This document shows, piece by piece, positions 35,701 to 44,600 of a DNA stretch of 64,000 bases. How positions within the stretch are numbered: the first letter of the stretch is position 1; every line of letters starts with the position of its first letter. This stretch comes from Candidatus Bathyarchaeota archaeon (lineage in GTDB: Archaea > Thermoproteota > Bathyarchaeia > Bathyarchaeales > Bathycorpusculaceae). The notes below the pieces were generated by a model, which made no database searches, had not been told where the DNA came from, and worked only from the letters and a program-made list of their open reading frames with translations. The stretch lies in contig JALHSQ010000134.1 in the NCBI GenBank assembly GCA_022865885.1, positions 1 to 64,000 of the forward strand, in the 5' to 3' direction. Made by a program: the position numbers and the translations under genes.

Positions 35701-36000
35701 GATGAAGAGCTTGGTCAAGATGTCAGGACTTGCCAGCAAGCCAAACAGGTTGTATAGAGACCAAAAAGGTATACTGGATGAAAGGACCGGGTCGAAACCA
35801 CCCCCAACCTTCCCGTACCATACATAAAATCTGTTTGCCAATGACTCCCTGATTTGTTCTCTCGTGAAAGGAAAGGTCATGTCATCCTTAGATATGAATC
35901 CACTTCCAAGCAGTACAGCTCTCAGGCTTACGATGACAGCTAGAAGAATCAGCACCAATGACACTACGTCCAATAGCTCATTCTTCTTCAGCATTCTCAT
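32791..36000 (-). CDS. Large multi-membrane GT-C-like glycosyltransferase
   Basis: About 1070 residues. Roughly the first 480 contain about twelve hydrophobic segments; the first external loop reads GSGFISKDDMTFPFTREQI, the place where GT-C lipid-linked glycosyltransferases have their catalytic acidic pair. A long extracellular part of about 560 residues follows (beta-rich, N-x-S/T sites, carbohydrate-binding-like YSFEDGLANWSLGSSAF segment near 720), and one last membrane helix near the C-terminus with a basic tail. It lacks the WWDYG motif of AglB, so it is not the oligosaccharyltransferase. The frame opens at 36057, but ATG 36000 or 35994 directly after GAGGG fits better. Gene family resembles archaeal YfhO-type membrane proteins. 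Confidence 0.72.
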   Translation of the reverse strand: MRMLKKNELLDVVSLVLILLAVIVSLRAVLLGSGFISKDDMTFPFTREQIRESLANRFYVWYGKVGGGFDPVLSSSIPFWSLYNLFGLLASPDILTKLFIMIPFIIAGCSMFVFSRRMMSGLPSLLASLLYVFNPWTFDRLASGHLNLLWGYSLIPIPLAVILNSKWKIDSKFMLATLTLGLILSFTMHTYVLVLFLVLLHAIFESVSSRSFDKRRILGLLLFFGLPLALNFSWLLPTFTRYNVVETTMIAPAVESSIIEVVNGQLSTLNTLRLTGYWLPYFRGSIDSLGPFSTIWIASSFMIPILSFVALYVKKDRFTVFFGLAALVFLLPPTIANFSPYDYKKLIDCFPPMALFRDSYKFIAVVGLSYSILMGSLLEMLLALRSKHDTESAHILGRFRLRRHTRTLAACISIILILSVVLIYSIPNMLSGDYMGQLNATNPPSYWFDVKDFLVGRNDSYSRVMWAPPFLELHYEWSNVSGVDPADEYLLSSYALSPKSRDPFVGSYLKYLQSSMYEDCYDLYLGKLLAPLAVKYVVVRLDARPKWAENAYPPSKLQEVFEHQCHMLKVFESGKWQVYENEYANSYATIPSSNPMLVLGDLIHTAPSLNFLSDDILPLLLYTDSGNYSSSDVDRIVTLANDMASTSTLIVAIPIDQPTAANNLLGRIGGETRLLYFAEGEKLVRNEKSIVPNYSFEDGLANWSLGSSAFSFGVSGDSTEREKGLEATTNCNASYSWSSISSEDLAVLPDTTYQFSADMKLINAQQSHIKILGFSNFTDEWETICGLPWGTDGTLNWTHNEFFWQSPKNITKIKVILNAGWVMDQSMGNATTLFDNITITPLSTLNVSFSNAKAFPLWETARIEIASVNASDYRIGLRAFSIEESTVKARLYDRDHSQSTDVLIEPNSLDFFYSPQFHLSSGNYTLELSSEKPLEIDMLTVMESKEENTTLENLLLADQPPAIVTGFKRNNPTNYVVTVNATKPFVLSLAEPYDQSWVAHVNGQRIESTPLYSLINGFWINQTGQLEITIEYEPQKMLYYGSIVSATTILGCLVYVVWDLRRSRVSRRR

Positions 36001-36057
36001 CCCTCGTAGGCCCCACGTATGTTCTTCCCAGTTGAGGTGGATGGATGGTTGTGGCAT

Positions 36058-36727
36058 TCTTTCATGACGCAGTTACATTCCGTCGGGAGTGAACAAAGAC
36101 TGAGAAAGCGTGCAAGAATATTGAAACCGTTATCCAAAGATTCCGGTCCAATCCTTGCTCGGGTTAACCATAGTTCGCGTAAGCCAACGTTATTTGTCAT
36201 TTCCTGCAAAACCCCACGAGAACCTACAGCAAAAATCGCCTCAGTCACAACGTCACCTTGATCGTCTTGCAGGAGATGTGTTTTGAGGACAGAGAACGTT
36301 ATATCAGGTCACCAACGGTTCCTTAATAACATGCCGCGAGTGATGCAGTTTTGCATGAGAATCATAGTCTCTGCGTTATGCGTGGAACACGATGTCCCAT
36401 AAATCATGGCTATCCCCCAATGGCCTTCTACTTGACCAACAAGCGCTATTATGTCGAGATCGCTACTGAGGAGCATGTGGACTCCTTCCTTGATCCTGAA
36501 TATATAATTTCACCTATTCTTGCTCTGAGGCAACACTTTTTGAGGCGCCTTCAGCTTCGTTTTGATTTGACGTTTCCTAGTCTGAAAAACGTGATTAGGG
36601 GAATGCATGTTGCTTGCGAATCCGCCCTAGCTTGGCTCTGGAATCTTGTGTCTTCTGAACGTATGCTGCTTATGCAGCATCTAGCAAGCAACTGACTTGA
36701 TGCTTTACGCAAAATGCGGTCTCGTGA
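36058..36727. other. Intergenic region with one doubtful frame
   Basis: About 670 bases. The left part is the upstream region of the GT-C-like gene. The right part has a plus-strand frame (listed separately) whose amino-acid pattern is partly protein-like. No RNA gene or mobile-element end seen. Confidence 0.45.
36420..36695 (+). CDS. Doubtful 91-aa protein
   Basis: Frame from ATG 36420 to TGA 36693-36695, hydrophilic with a plausible amino-acid balance (NKRYYVEIATEEHVDSFLD). The same frame opens at 36351, but no RBS is visible at either start. Convergent with the next glycosyltransferase gene. It could be a gene remnant; no family recognised. Confidence 0.25.
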   Translation: MAFYLTNKRYYVEIATEEHVDSFLDPEYIISPILALRQHFLRRLQLRFDLTFPSLKNVIRGMHVACESALAWLWNLVSSERMLLMQHLASN

Positions 36728-37837
36728 TCAATTAGGTGGTGTGCTTGAGATCCGGAGGCTGTCGGCAAGTTTGGACACGTGAGCATCCCACGAGTGCTTC
36801 CCCGCTTTTGTCCATGCCCTTTTCCCCAGTTGGCAAGCGTATTTCGCATCCTCACTTAGGATCTGTATCGCCTCCGTAAATCCTCTAGTATCTCCTTCGT
36901 TTAGAGCAAGAATTTCATTTCCTTCTTCGAGAATTTCCAAGACGCCTGATCCCCTAGCTACAACAGAAGGGCATCCGTTTGCAGCGGCTTCCAATGGCGA
37001 AAGACCGAAATTTTCCATTTCCGGGAAAATCAGTCCACGAGCACGTTGATATAGCCTTGCTAGTTCTGTTTCTGTGGGCTCAAAAATGAATTTAACCTTG
37101 TTGCCAAATCCGCGATAAGATTCAAAGACCTTCTCCCATCCTCGTCTTCTTCCACCAGCAATGACGAGGTTGAAGCTCTCTTTTCTCAAGAGGTCAGCAA
37201 GGAACCTGAAGGCATTCCTTGGAGAAATAAAATGAACAAACAGGAAAAAATCGTCTTTGTCATCATTGACCTGTTCTGTCCGGACGCAGCCAGGATACAG
37301 CGGCAAGCCGTCTATTGCGTACTGTTTCCTAAGCTCTTTGAGCGTTTTCAAGGAGTTCGTAAATATGCTTGCCGAATTGTCAAGGGCCTTCTTGATTTTA
37401 TCGTGTCTAAATAAGGGAAGGCTTCCCGGGATTCTTTTGAATCCTGCATCATGAATATAGGCGATGTAGGAACCCTTGTTCTTCTTGGCCAACCTGTTTG
37501 CCAACACTGTTGCGGGTATGTTATGAGATACTATTGTGTTGGATTCCAGTTCCATAAACCGAGCAAGAAACATGTACAGAACTCTAGAGACTACCTCAAA
37601 CTTGGAAGCGTATCTGACCTTCAGATTATCTAGGAGTTCCCTGAAGCATTGGTTCTCTCTTATCAGGCTTACTATTTCAACATCGTAGCCAAACTGGGTT
37701 CTAAGCAAGCTGGCTTCCATTAGACCAACCTTCGCCACTCCTTCGTACGAGATCTTGGGCAGTATGAACGTCAGCTTCCTGTCAGCGTTGGGTCTCAGAA
37801 CTCTTGCTTTATTGCGATCGCTTGACCTCTTCTTCAT
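36728..37837 (-). CDS. GT4-type glycosyltransferase
   Basis: A 369-residue GT-B fold retaining glycosyltransferase. The N-terminal domain includes LTFILPKISYEGVAKVGLMEASLL. The C-terminal nucleotide-sugar half has LVIAGGRRRGWEKVFESY, IFEPTETELARLYQRARGLIFP and the donor-binding motif EMENFGLSPLEAAANGCP with both Glu residues of the EX7E element. Cytoplasmic, acting on a lipid-linked glycan or a surface polysaccharide. Its start overlaps the end of the GT2 gene upstream by 4 bases, so the two probably act in the same pathway. Confidence 0.87.
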   Translation of the reverse strand: MKKRSSDRNKARVLRPNADRKLTFILPKISYEGVAKVGLMEASLLRTQFGYDVEIVSLIRENQCFRELLDNLKVRYASKFEVVSRVLYMFLARFMELESNTIVSHNIPATVLANRLAKKNKGSYIAYIHDAGFKRIPGSLPLFRHDKIKKALDNSASIFTNSLKTLKELRKQYAIDGLPLYPGCVRTEQVNDDKDDFFLFVHFISPRNAFRFLADLLRKESFNLVIAGGRRRGWEKVFESYRGFGNKVKFIFEPTETELARLYQRARGLIFPEMENFGLSPLEAAANGCPSVVARGSGVLEILEEGNEILALNEGDTRGFTEAIQILSEDAKYACQLGKRAWTKAGKHSWDAHVSKLADSLRISSTPPN

Positions 37838-38679
37838 GATCCATCACGAGCAAGACTTCGATTTTGGATACTTGGAGTTGGGGTTAATATGCTGGACATG
37901 ACCCCAAGAAGAGCCGCCGTGTATCTCACGAACTGATAGAGAGCAAAACCGACGGGCAGAATCGGATCGCAGAGCAAGTTTCGCAAGGCCTTGGAATGGC
38001 TTCTTCTCAGTGGACTTAGCTGTAGTAATGCTCTGTTCGGATTCTTCCTGAGGAAGACTCTAATACTTTTGCCGTAGTAGTAGTGTGTCCGAGCAACTTG
38101 AGCCAAAGTCTTGGGTTCTCGAATGTGGATTTCTTCGGCCTTGATTTGACCGATTCTAGATCCTCGGTTGATGAGTCTATTGTGCAGGTCATAATCCTCA
38201 GCGGCTGAAAGGTTCTCATCAAATCCTCCTATCTCCTCGAATACTTCCTTCTTCCAAAACCGGGATGCGACATTAAGCATGTCGTTCCTGTAACAGTCTC
38301 TCTCTATTTTTCGAATCCTTGCCCAAAGACTTACGGTTGGATCAGAAGTGTTGTGAATGATGATTGCATCGTAGTTGTTACTCTCGGAGCTTTCGACTGC
38401 TTCCTGAATGACGTTGCGCTGAACTACGAAGTCGGAGTCAACTCTATAAAGGTATTTTCCAGCAGCCTTCCCAGCCCCGAAATTAACTTGAGCGCTTCTT
38501 TCGGGTCCTTTCAAGAAGACTTTAGCACTGTGTTTTACACTGATGTCTCGAGTTCTATCCCTTGAATAGTTGTCAACAAGGATGATCTCGATGTTTCTGT
38601 AGCTCTGTCTTAGGATGGATTTCAGGCATCTCTCAATAGTCGCTTCCGAATCTCTTGCCGGGATTATGACTGAGACCAA
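37834..38679 (-). CDS. GT2 family glycosyltransferase
   Basis: A 281-residue GT-A enzyme. VSVIIPARDSEATIERCLKS opens the domain, ILVDNYSRDRT follows, the metal-binding motif is YRVDSDFVV (DSD), and FDENLSAAEDYDLHNRL supplies the ED acceptor-site motif. A hydrophobic C-terminal stretch (about 243-262) may attach it to the membrane. The start is TTG at 38679; no in-frame ATG lies upstream and no clear RBS was seen. It overlaps the next GT gene by 4 bases (ATGA). It transfers a sugar in surface glycan assembly; donor unknown. Confidence 0.86.
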   Translation of the reverse strand: MVSVIIPARDSEATIERCLKSILRQSYRNIEIILVDNYSRDRTRDISVKHSAKVFLKGPERSAQVNFGAGKAAGKYLYRVDSDFVVQRNVIQEAVESSESNNYDAIIIHNTSDPTVSLWARIRKIERDCYRNDMLNVASRFWKKEVFEEIGGFDENLSAAEDYDLHNRLINRGSRIGQIKAEEIHIREPKTLAQVARTHYYYGKSIRVFLRKNPNRALLQLSPLRRSHSKALRNLLCDPILPVGFALYQFVRYTAALLGVMSSILTPTPSIQNRSLARDGS

Positions 38680-38948
38680 TGGCTGAGCATTTGCGATTTT
38701 CTCGCACGCACCTTTTGGCTGTTCTATTGATGTCAGTTGATTTATAGTTTTCAGTCCAACTGGGCGCTTGGGCGGTTAGTCTGCAGAATGTCTGCTGAGG
38801 ATCTTGTGTGTAGCAAGCGATTCAAGTGGCGATCTGTTACATGGCTTGTCCTGAGGAACTCGTCTCGAGTCGTACTACACACATTCGTTTGGGCGAGGAG
38901 ATGCCCTTGATTGCTCGTCGGATCCAGTCTTTTCTTGACAGACTATGA

Positions 38949-40067
38949 CTAGGTTTTGGCAACAGTCGCCAGGAGCTTGATGAATTCCTTCGCTGTATCA
39001 TCCCAGTCGAATTTCGTTGCCCACCTTCGTGCATCTTGTGAGAGTTCCTTTTCGAGCAATTGGTTGGATAGAACTGTGATAATTGCGTTAGCAAGCTGCT
39101 CAACGTTTCCATATGGAACCAAAAGACCTGTCTTTCCGTTGATCACTGAATCTCTTAGCCCTGGCACATTGTAACCGACAACAGGGGTTCCGCATGCCAT
39201 TGCTTCCATTGCCGTCAACCCCCATCCTTCGCGAATGGAAGTTGTCACGTAAATCTGAGCGCTTTGGAGCAGTCCAACTTTCTCTTGGTCACTTATCTCT
39301 CCTAAGAATTCCACATGATCGTCTATGCCGAGTCTTCCAGCAAGCTTTTTCAGCGATGAGCAATCACCTCGACCCGCAATCGTTAGTCTTATTCTATTTC
39401 TCGCTTCCTTCTGCAAGAGATTTACCACAATATTAAGCACCTTAAGCAATTGATCCAGATTCTTGTACCGCTTGATCCTGCCTACATAGACTAAGTGAGG
39501 GTAGGGACTCTTGAATTCAGGCTTCGGTTTAAGGAATTGTTGGTCGATGCCATTATGAATAATCCTTATATTAGCTTCGGGTATTCCAGATTGCACAAGA
39601 TCTCTTTTTGTGCTTTCCGAGACGGTAACGAATGGGATGTTGTGGTAGATAAATGGAATCATCTTCTCAGCTGTATAACCAACGATCGCTTTGTCCCAGG
39701 AAAGCTCTTTGAAAAATATGTCTTTCACCAGATGGTGTACCAAAGCGATCTTTGGCTTTTCTACGTAGAGCGGTGTGAAAAACGGTACACCATTTATGTC
39801 GTCTATCACTACGTCATATTCCCTTTTCTTCAAGCTACGCAGATATTGTTTTGCAGCCCACAGGTATACGGTGTAAGGGTGTCCTTTTCTAATGATTTCC
39901 ACTCCGTCTGATTCCTCATGATCAATACACCCGTCATATTTCCCGCAAAAAAGCGTAACCCTATGTCCAAGCTTAACCCACCTCTTGGCAACTTCCCTAA
40001 CATGGACTTCAGCTCCCCCAGCCTGTGGATTAAACCAGCAACGCCAATTGAACCATAGTACGTGCAA
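38949..40067 (-). CDS. GT4-type glycosyltransferase
   Basis: A 372-residue GT-B enzyme. The acceptor domain opens HVLWFNWRCWFNPQAGGAEVHV, with the glycine loop. The donor domain shows PHLVYVGRIKRYKNLDQLLKVL, TIAGRGDCSSLKKLAGRLGI, and TSIREGWGLTAMEAMACGTPVV with the EX7E pair. All features point to an active enzyme of the glycogen-synthase/mannosyltransferase superfamily. It is followed by 269 bases without a gene before the GT2/GT4 pair on the same strand. Likely cytoplasmic, adding hexoses to a lipid-linked glycan. Confidence 0.9.
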   Translation of the reverse strand: MHVLWFNWRCWFNPQAGGAEVHVREVAKRWVKLGHRVTLFCGKYDGCIDHEESDGVEIIRKGHPYTVYLWAAKQYLRSLKKREYDVVIDDINGVPFFTPLYVEKPKIALVHHLVKDIFFKELSWDKAIVGYTAEKMIPFIYHNIPFVTVSESTKRDLVQSGIPEANIRIIHNGIDQQFLKPKPEFKSPYPHLVYVGRIKRYKNLDQLLKVLNIVVNLLQKEARNRIRLTIAGRGDCSSLKKLAGRLGIDDHVEFLGEISDQEKVGLLQSAQIYVTTSIREGWGLTAMEAMACGTPVVGYNVPGLRDSVINGKTGLLVPYGNVEQLANAIITVLSNQLLEKELSQDARRWATKFDWDDTAKEFIKLLATVAKT

Positions 40068-40320
40068 CAGCTCTAACCTCCCTGATTCTTGACACGTGAG
40101 CTAGAAAGTCAGATTCCTACTTGTCCTATATCAGTCTGTTACTTGGGTATCGCTTTTCTGAATCAATAGGCATATGCCGCATCATATTCTGCATGGGAAC
40201 AGTTGCAAAATCTGAGAAACTCGACGGCGTACTAGCGTGGTTCCATCGCAGAGAATTGCTACGCGCAACGAGAGTGTCTGGCTGACTGCTTAGAGATAGT
40301 GATTGCTAACTTGGCCCATT

Positions 40321-41106
40321 CTAAACATGACGTGAAGCAAACCATGCCCTGTCCCTGAGTCTGAATCTCAGTCTAAGCAACTTGAAAACCATAATGGCTC
40401 CATCAGGGATCAGCCTGAACTTCGAATTTCTCTCTCCAGTTTCTGTCCATCTTACAGGAATCTCGATCATTCGCAACCTCTTCAGCTTCAATCTCAGTAT
40501 CAGCTCTGTGTCGAACAGGAAACCATTCTCAGCAGTCTCATCAAGCACATCGTTCAACACTTGACGATTGAATCCCTTGAAACCGCATTGGTGGTCCAAA
40601 ACACTGTCCCTGAATAGGAACCTTACAAGGACATTGTAGGTTCTGCTTGCTATGGCTCTGAACAGCGGTCGCCTTGTGCAGGATCCCCGAGAGTGCCTTG
40701 ACCCTATCACAACGTCATAGCCATTATCCACAAGCTTAACCACGTCATGAAGATGATCTAGACTAGTGGACAAGTCTGCGTCCATGAACGTCACAATTCT
40801 ACCTTCACAGGCCTTCAACGCTCTCTTCAGAGCTAATCCCTTGCCAAGACGCCGATCAGAGTGAAGATGAATCACCCTTGAAGAATTCACAGACAAGTCC
40901 GCCGCGATCCTTGATGTCTCATCGGAGCATCCATCTTCAGCTATAATTATCTCGTAGTCACGAGTTATCTGCGAAGCTACTTTCTCAATGGATTCCACGT
41001 TTTGCCTAAGTATAGAAGCCTCGTTGTAAACTGGGAGCACAATAGACAATCTCGGTTCATATGCAGACGATAGAACCGGTGAAACGAGTTCATTATCTTC
41101 AGTCAT
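40321..41106 (-). CDS. Dolichyl-phosphate glycosyltransferase (GT2, DPG/DPM type)
   Basis: About 261 residues from ATG 41106. LSIVLPVYNEASILRQNVES opens a GT-A domain; IIAEDGCSDET and MDADLSTSLDHLHDVV supply the metal-binding acidic residues; GSRHSRGSCTRRP and DHQCGFKGFNRQV are typical of enzymes that load a sugar onto dolichyl phosphate on the cytoplasmic face, giving the donor used by GT-C enzymes outside. The open frame extends 45 codons further up, but that part overlaps the small membrane gene. ATG 41106 has GGTGTGAG in front and lies 2 bases after the stop of that gene. Confidence 0.88.
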   Translation of the reverse strand: MTEDNELVSPVLSSAYEPRLSIVLPVYNEASILRQNVESIEKVASQITRDYEIIIAEDGCSDETSRIAADLSVNSSRVIHLHSDRRLGKGLALKRALKACEGRIVTFMDADLSTSLDHLHDVVKLVDNGYDVVIGSRHSRGSCTRRPLFRAIASRTYNVLVRFLFRDSVLDHQCGFKGFNRQVLNDVLDETAENGFLFDTELILRLKLKRLRMIEIPVRWTETGERNSKFRLIPDGAIMVFKLLRLRFRLRDRAWFASRHV

Positions 41107-41108
41107 TC

Positions 41109-41357
41109 TCACACCCCATTTTCTTTGTTTCTCAGAAAAGAAATGACTTGAAGGATGACTCCCGTGACCAGCAACCAGTAAGCGTACGCCGCAACGTCGC
41201 TGGCCACTGCTGGTTTTCCTTGGACCAGCAGGCCTGCACATGTCAAGAGAAGCGTTTGGAATGCTACTATGAAAACTGCTCCAGGATTCTTGACCAAATA
41301 TCCTTTCACTCTAGAAGCTCTGGATCGCGACCGTTTCATCAGACTATTTTCCATCAT
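41109..41357 (-). CDS. Small membrane protein coupled to dolichyl-phosphate GT
   Basis: About 82 residues with a strongly basic N-terminal part (MKRSRSRASRVKGYLVKNPG) and two membrane segments (about 28-47 and 52-75). ATG 41357 follows GAGG by 8 nt; longer readings up to 41495 exist without an RBS. The stop is 2 bases before the glycosyltransferase start (TGAGAATG), so the two are made together. Two-helix basic proteins next to GT2 enzymes may serve as membrane anchors or flippase subunits; here this is only inference. Confidence 0.6.
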   Translation of the reverse strand: MMENSLMKRSRSRASRVKGYLVKNPGAVFIVAFQTLLLTCAGLLVQGKPAVASDVAAYAYWLLVTGVILQVISFLRNKENGV

Positions 41358-41623
41358 TAAGTTGTCCTCAGCTGTAAACATGCGATCCAACATCAACTTA
41401 TGCCGTAGAGTTTGAAACGCTCGAAATATAAAACTTCCCCAACACCCTTGCCCCTTCGATCGAAACAGTGAACAACAAGTATTTCCTAAGAACACTCAAT
41501 GACATGACGAACTCGATCCTAACACACGTAGAGAGAACCCACTTAGAGCTGGTTTTCACTCTCTAGAATCATCGAATCCATAGCACACATTTCTTATGTT
41601 CTCTCCTTCTCGGATGAAAAACC

Positions 41624-41631
41624 TTTTAAAT
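41624..41631 (+). promoter_or_regulatory. TATA box of second S-layer-like gene
   Basis: TTTTAAAT in the context AAAACCTTTTAAATC, closely matching the box ahead of the paralog at 25010-25017. Leader of about 25 nt includes GAGG. Confidence 0.65.
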
Positions 41632-41678
41632 CGGAGCCTTACACACTATAAAAAGATAATGTAAATTGAGGAATGAAA

Positions 41679-44600
41679 ATGAAAAAATCTGTAAGTGCAA
41701 TAATGACGACAATTGTGATTTTACTATCTTTCCTAGGATCAGCATTAATGACACAAACAGTTGGAGCAGCAGATCCATCATCATGGTACAAAACCAAGAA
41801 CGGCGTTCTCACCTCTGACTATTACTCACTATATCCATACACAGCCAACAGCATCGACATCGGCATCTCAAAATTCGGTGAATTGATCAGTGACAACGGA
41901 GCTACTAGCGTTGGCCTGCAATATCCAGGCTACGACGTCGTAGGAACATATGACCAAAGCCTAGAGACTTCACGCGACCCCTTTGCAAATGAGGGTGTTG
42001 AGAAGAAACTCTGGTTGAACGGATGGGTTATGGAAGTCCGTTACACGCACAGAACCTTGAGAGACAGACAGATTCTTGCAATGGCTATGTTCGCTGACAT
42101 GGCAGTTTATGGAGGAGACTGGATTACAGGATTCCCACATGACGATCTTTCTAGAAGCCCACACGGCGGAAGAAAGACAACAGGATACGCAACCACAGAC
42201 CCGTTGCTAGTGCTCTATGACGGACCAAGAAGATACATAGCACTCTCTGTAACACACATATTCGACTGGAACGATGATAACGACAATGGAGTCGTTAACC
42301 ACCCAGACGAGACATGGCCTGTTCTCGACATAAGAATTACATTCATATTCGACAAGGTCTCGAAGCAGGTCATAATACTCAAAGACATAAAACTCTTAAT
42401 GAGCGGCAAAGAACTAGCTTCTCCAGTAGATATCCAGTTCAGTGACCGCGAAGAATGGGACCTCGGACCAGCACCAGAATGGCCAAGCTACGCACACTTC
42501 TACCACCAACAACTAACAACATGCTATGGCCCAGAATGGCACATGGCAACAGCCATACTGCGCGAATATGAGTACAAAGGACCAGGCAACATAGACTCAG
42601 TAGCAGTAACGGACAGTCGAGACCCATACGGTCCACCAATAGCCACTGGCTCAGTAAGAGTATACGTTAATGGCGTGTTCAAGGAAGAAGGCCTAGACTA
42701 CGACATTAACTATCAAACAGGAGCAATCACATGGCACATAGCTCGCCCAACCAGCTTAGATGAAGTAATAGTAATCTACAAGCTTCACAAGTACGACATG
42801 ACAACCCGAGCGCCATTCACCGGCGTTCCCCATTTGTACGATGTAGCCCAAATAATCAGTGCTGACGTGGATGCAGATGGTGACCCCTATCCACAATACG
42901 TAGGCTGGAAAGCCTTCTGGCCAGTACTGTCCGACTACACAGTAGACGGATGGACAAATTCACTCAAACCGTTGCTCAATGTAAGCCAACCTGACTTCTT
43001 AGCGGGCGAGCCTGACATTCCATTCACAATAGGCGAATGGGACTTCATGCTCGGCAAAGGATACCCGCTACAATTCAGAGGAGTTGAAGTGGTTGGATTG
43101 ACTGACTACCACGACGCAAGCGATACTCAGATGCTGGGATGGAACCAACTTGACAGTGAAGTGATGTACCAGCTTAACCAAGTTTTCAACCCATTAGATC
43201 TAGTGACAGCAGTTCACAAGCCTAGCGCAAGATGGGTTGACTTCACAACGTACATAGACGGCTTAACAATATATGACGACTGGAACACTAACATAGAAAA
43301 TGTGCCAGTAGTAGTGAGACCAGACCCGTACAGCAATTACATTCAGATAGGACCAAACGAATGGATGCCTGATCCGACTAACTGGAACCAGTATGACGTC
43401 TACTCAGAGCGGATTGAAAACTTGGACACAGGCGAGCTTCTAGTCAGAGGACTAGACTACGAGATAGAGCTACTGGCAAACGGTCAAGCACACATAGACT
43501 TCTCTTGGTGGGTCTACGGATACATGAAGATTCTCTACTCAACAATGGGTATGTATTCCACAGCGGAAGACAACGAGAACAATGCTCTGGCCGGCGTGCC
43601 CGATTACGACATGAATGTGCCTATTAGTGCAGCATCAGCCAACGATCCAATAGAGTTCAACATATTCACACCAGCTTTCGGCCTCAATGGAGATGTAACC
43701 CAAGAGGAAACAGCGTTGTACTACGCAAAGCTGAAGATCAAAGCTCTTAACGTCAATAGACAGCCTCTAGCGCCTGAAACAGATGCAGTGTACCTGAACG
43801 GCAGATTCTGCGGAATACTCACTGGAACTGGCAACTATGGCATTCCAATAGTAGACAATTGGACAATATCAGAGTTCAATGTGCCACCAAACTATCTGAA
43901 TCCAAACGGAAAACAACTAGTCCAAATATTCGTTGACTGCACTCACCAGGCCCTACCAGAACAAATAACACCCTCGGACTCAAAGACATGGCCCACCACC
44001 GGCGCAGCCAGTTGGGTTGTCGAAGTCGCTTCGGGTCAACTGGTGTTCCAACACTCGCTATATGTTCCTGGAGCACGCTATGAATGGGTAGCTTATGGAA
44101 GAGATTCTGCCTCAGTCGACGTAGGAGGTTCAATATTGGTTACTGCAGCTTTCAAGGACAAACAGGTTGAGATAGGCAACTTTGGTCTTGACATGGAATT
44201 CCAAGAGTACGGCAAGACATCCGTTCCATACATCATGAACAAATTCACTGGAACAGCACCTGGATGGAGACCAAACTACCACGACACCAAGAGCAGAACT
44301 GCATTTGTCGACGACTGGTGTACGAGATGGCCTGTGGCCAGCTCAAGCATAATCGTCGAGGGTGGACCTTTGGCTAACCTAGCTGCACTCTACTTCAACG
44401 ACTTCACAGACGGCTTCTACGGCATAAACTCAGTCGAAGACGGCTACACACCATATGCGCCATGGCAAAACAAGCTCGCCGGTGTAACCTGCTGGAACAA
44501 GAATGCTTACGCAGGTAGCGCCACCATAGGATACGGGCTGATTTCAACCTACTTAGACTTGAACGGGACAGCAGGATTCATAGTGTACGGACTTGCCGCA

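Noticed and set aside
32791-36000. AglB oligosaccharyltransferase
   Set aside because: Large GT-C-like membrane protein, but the WWDYG catalytic motif is absent.
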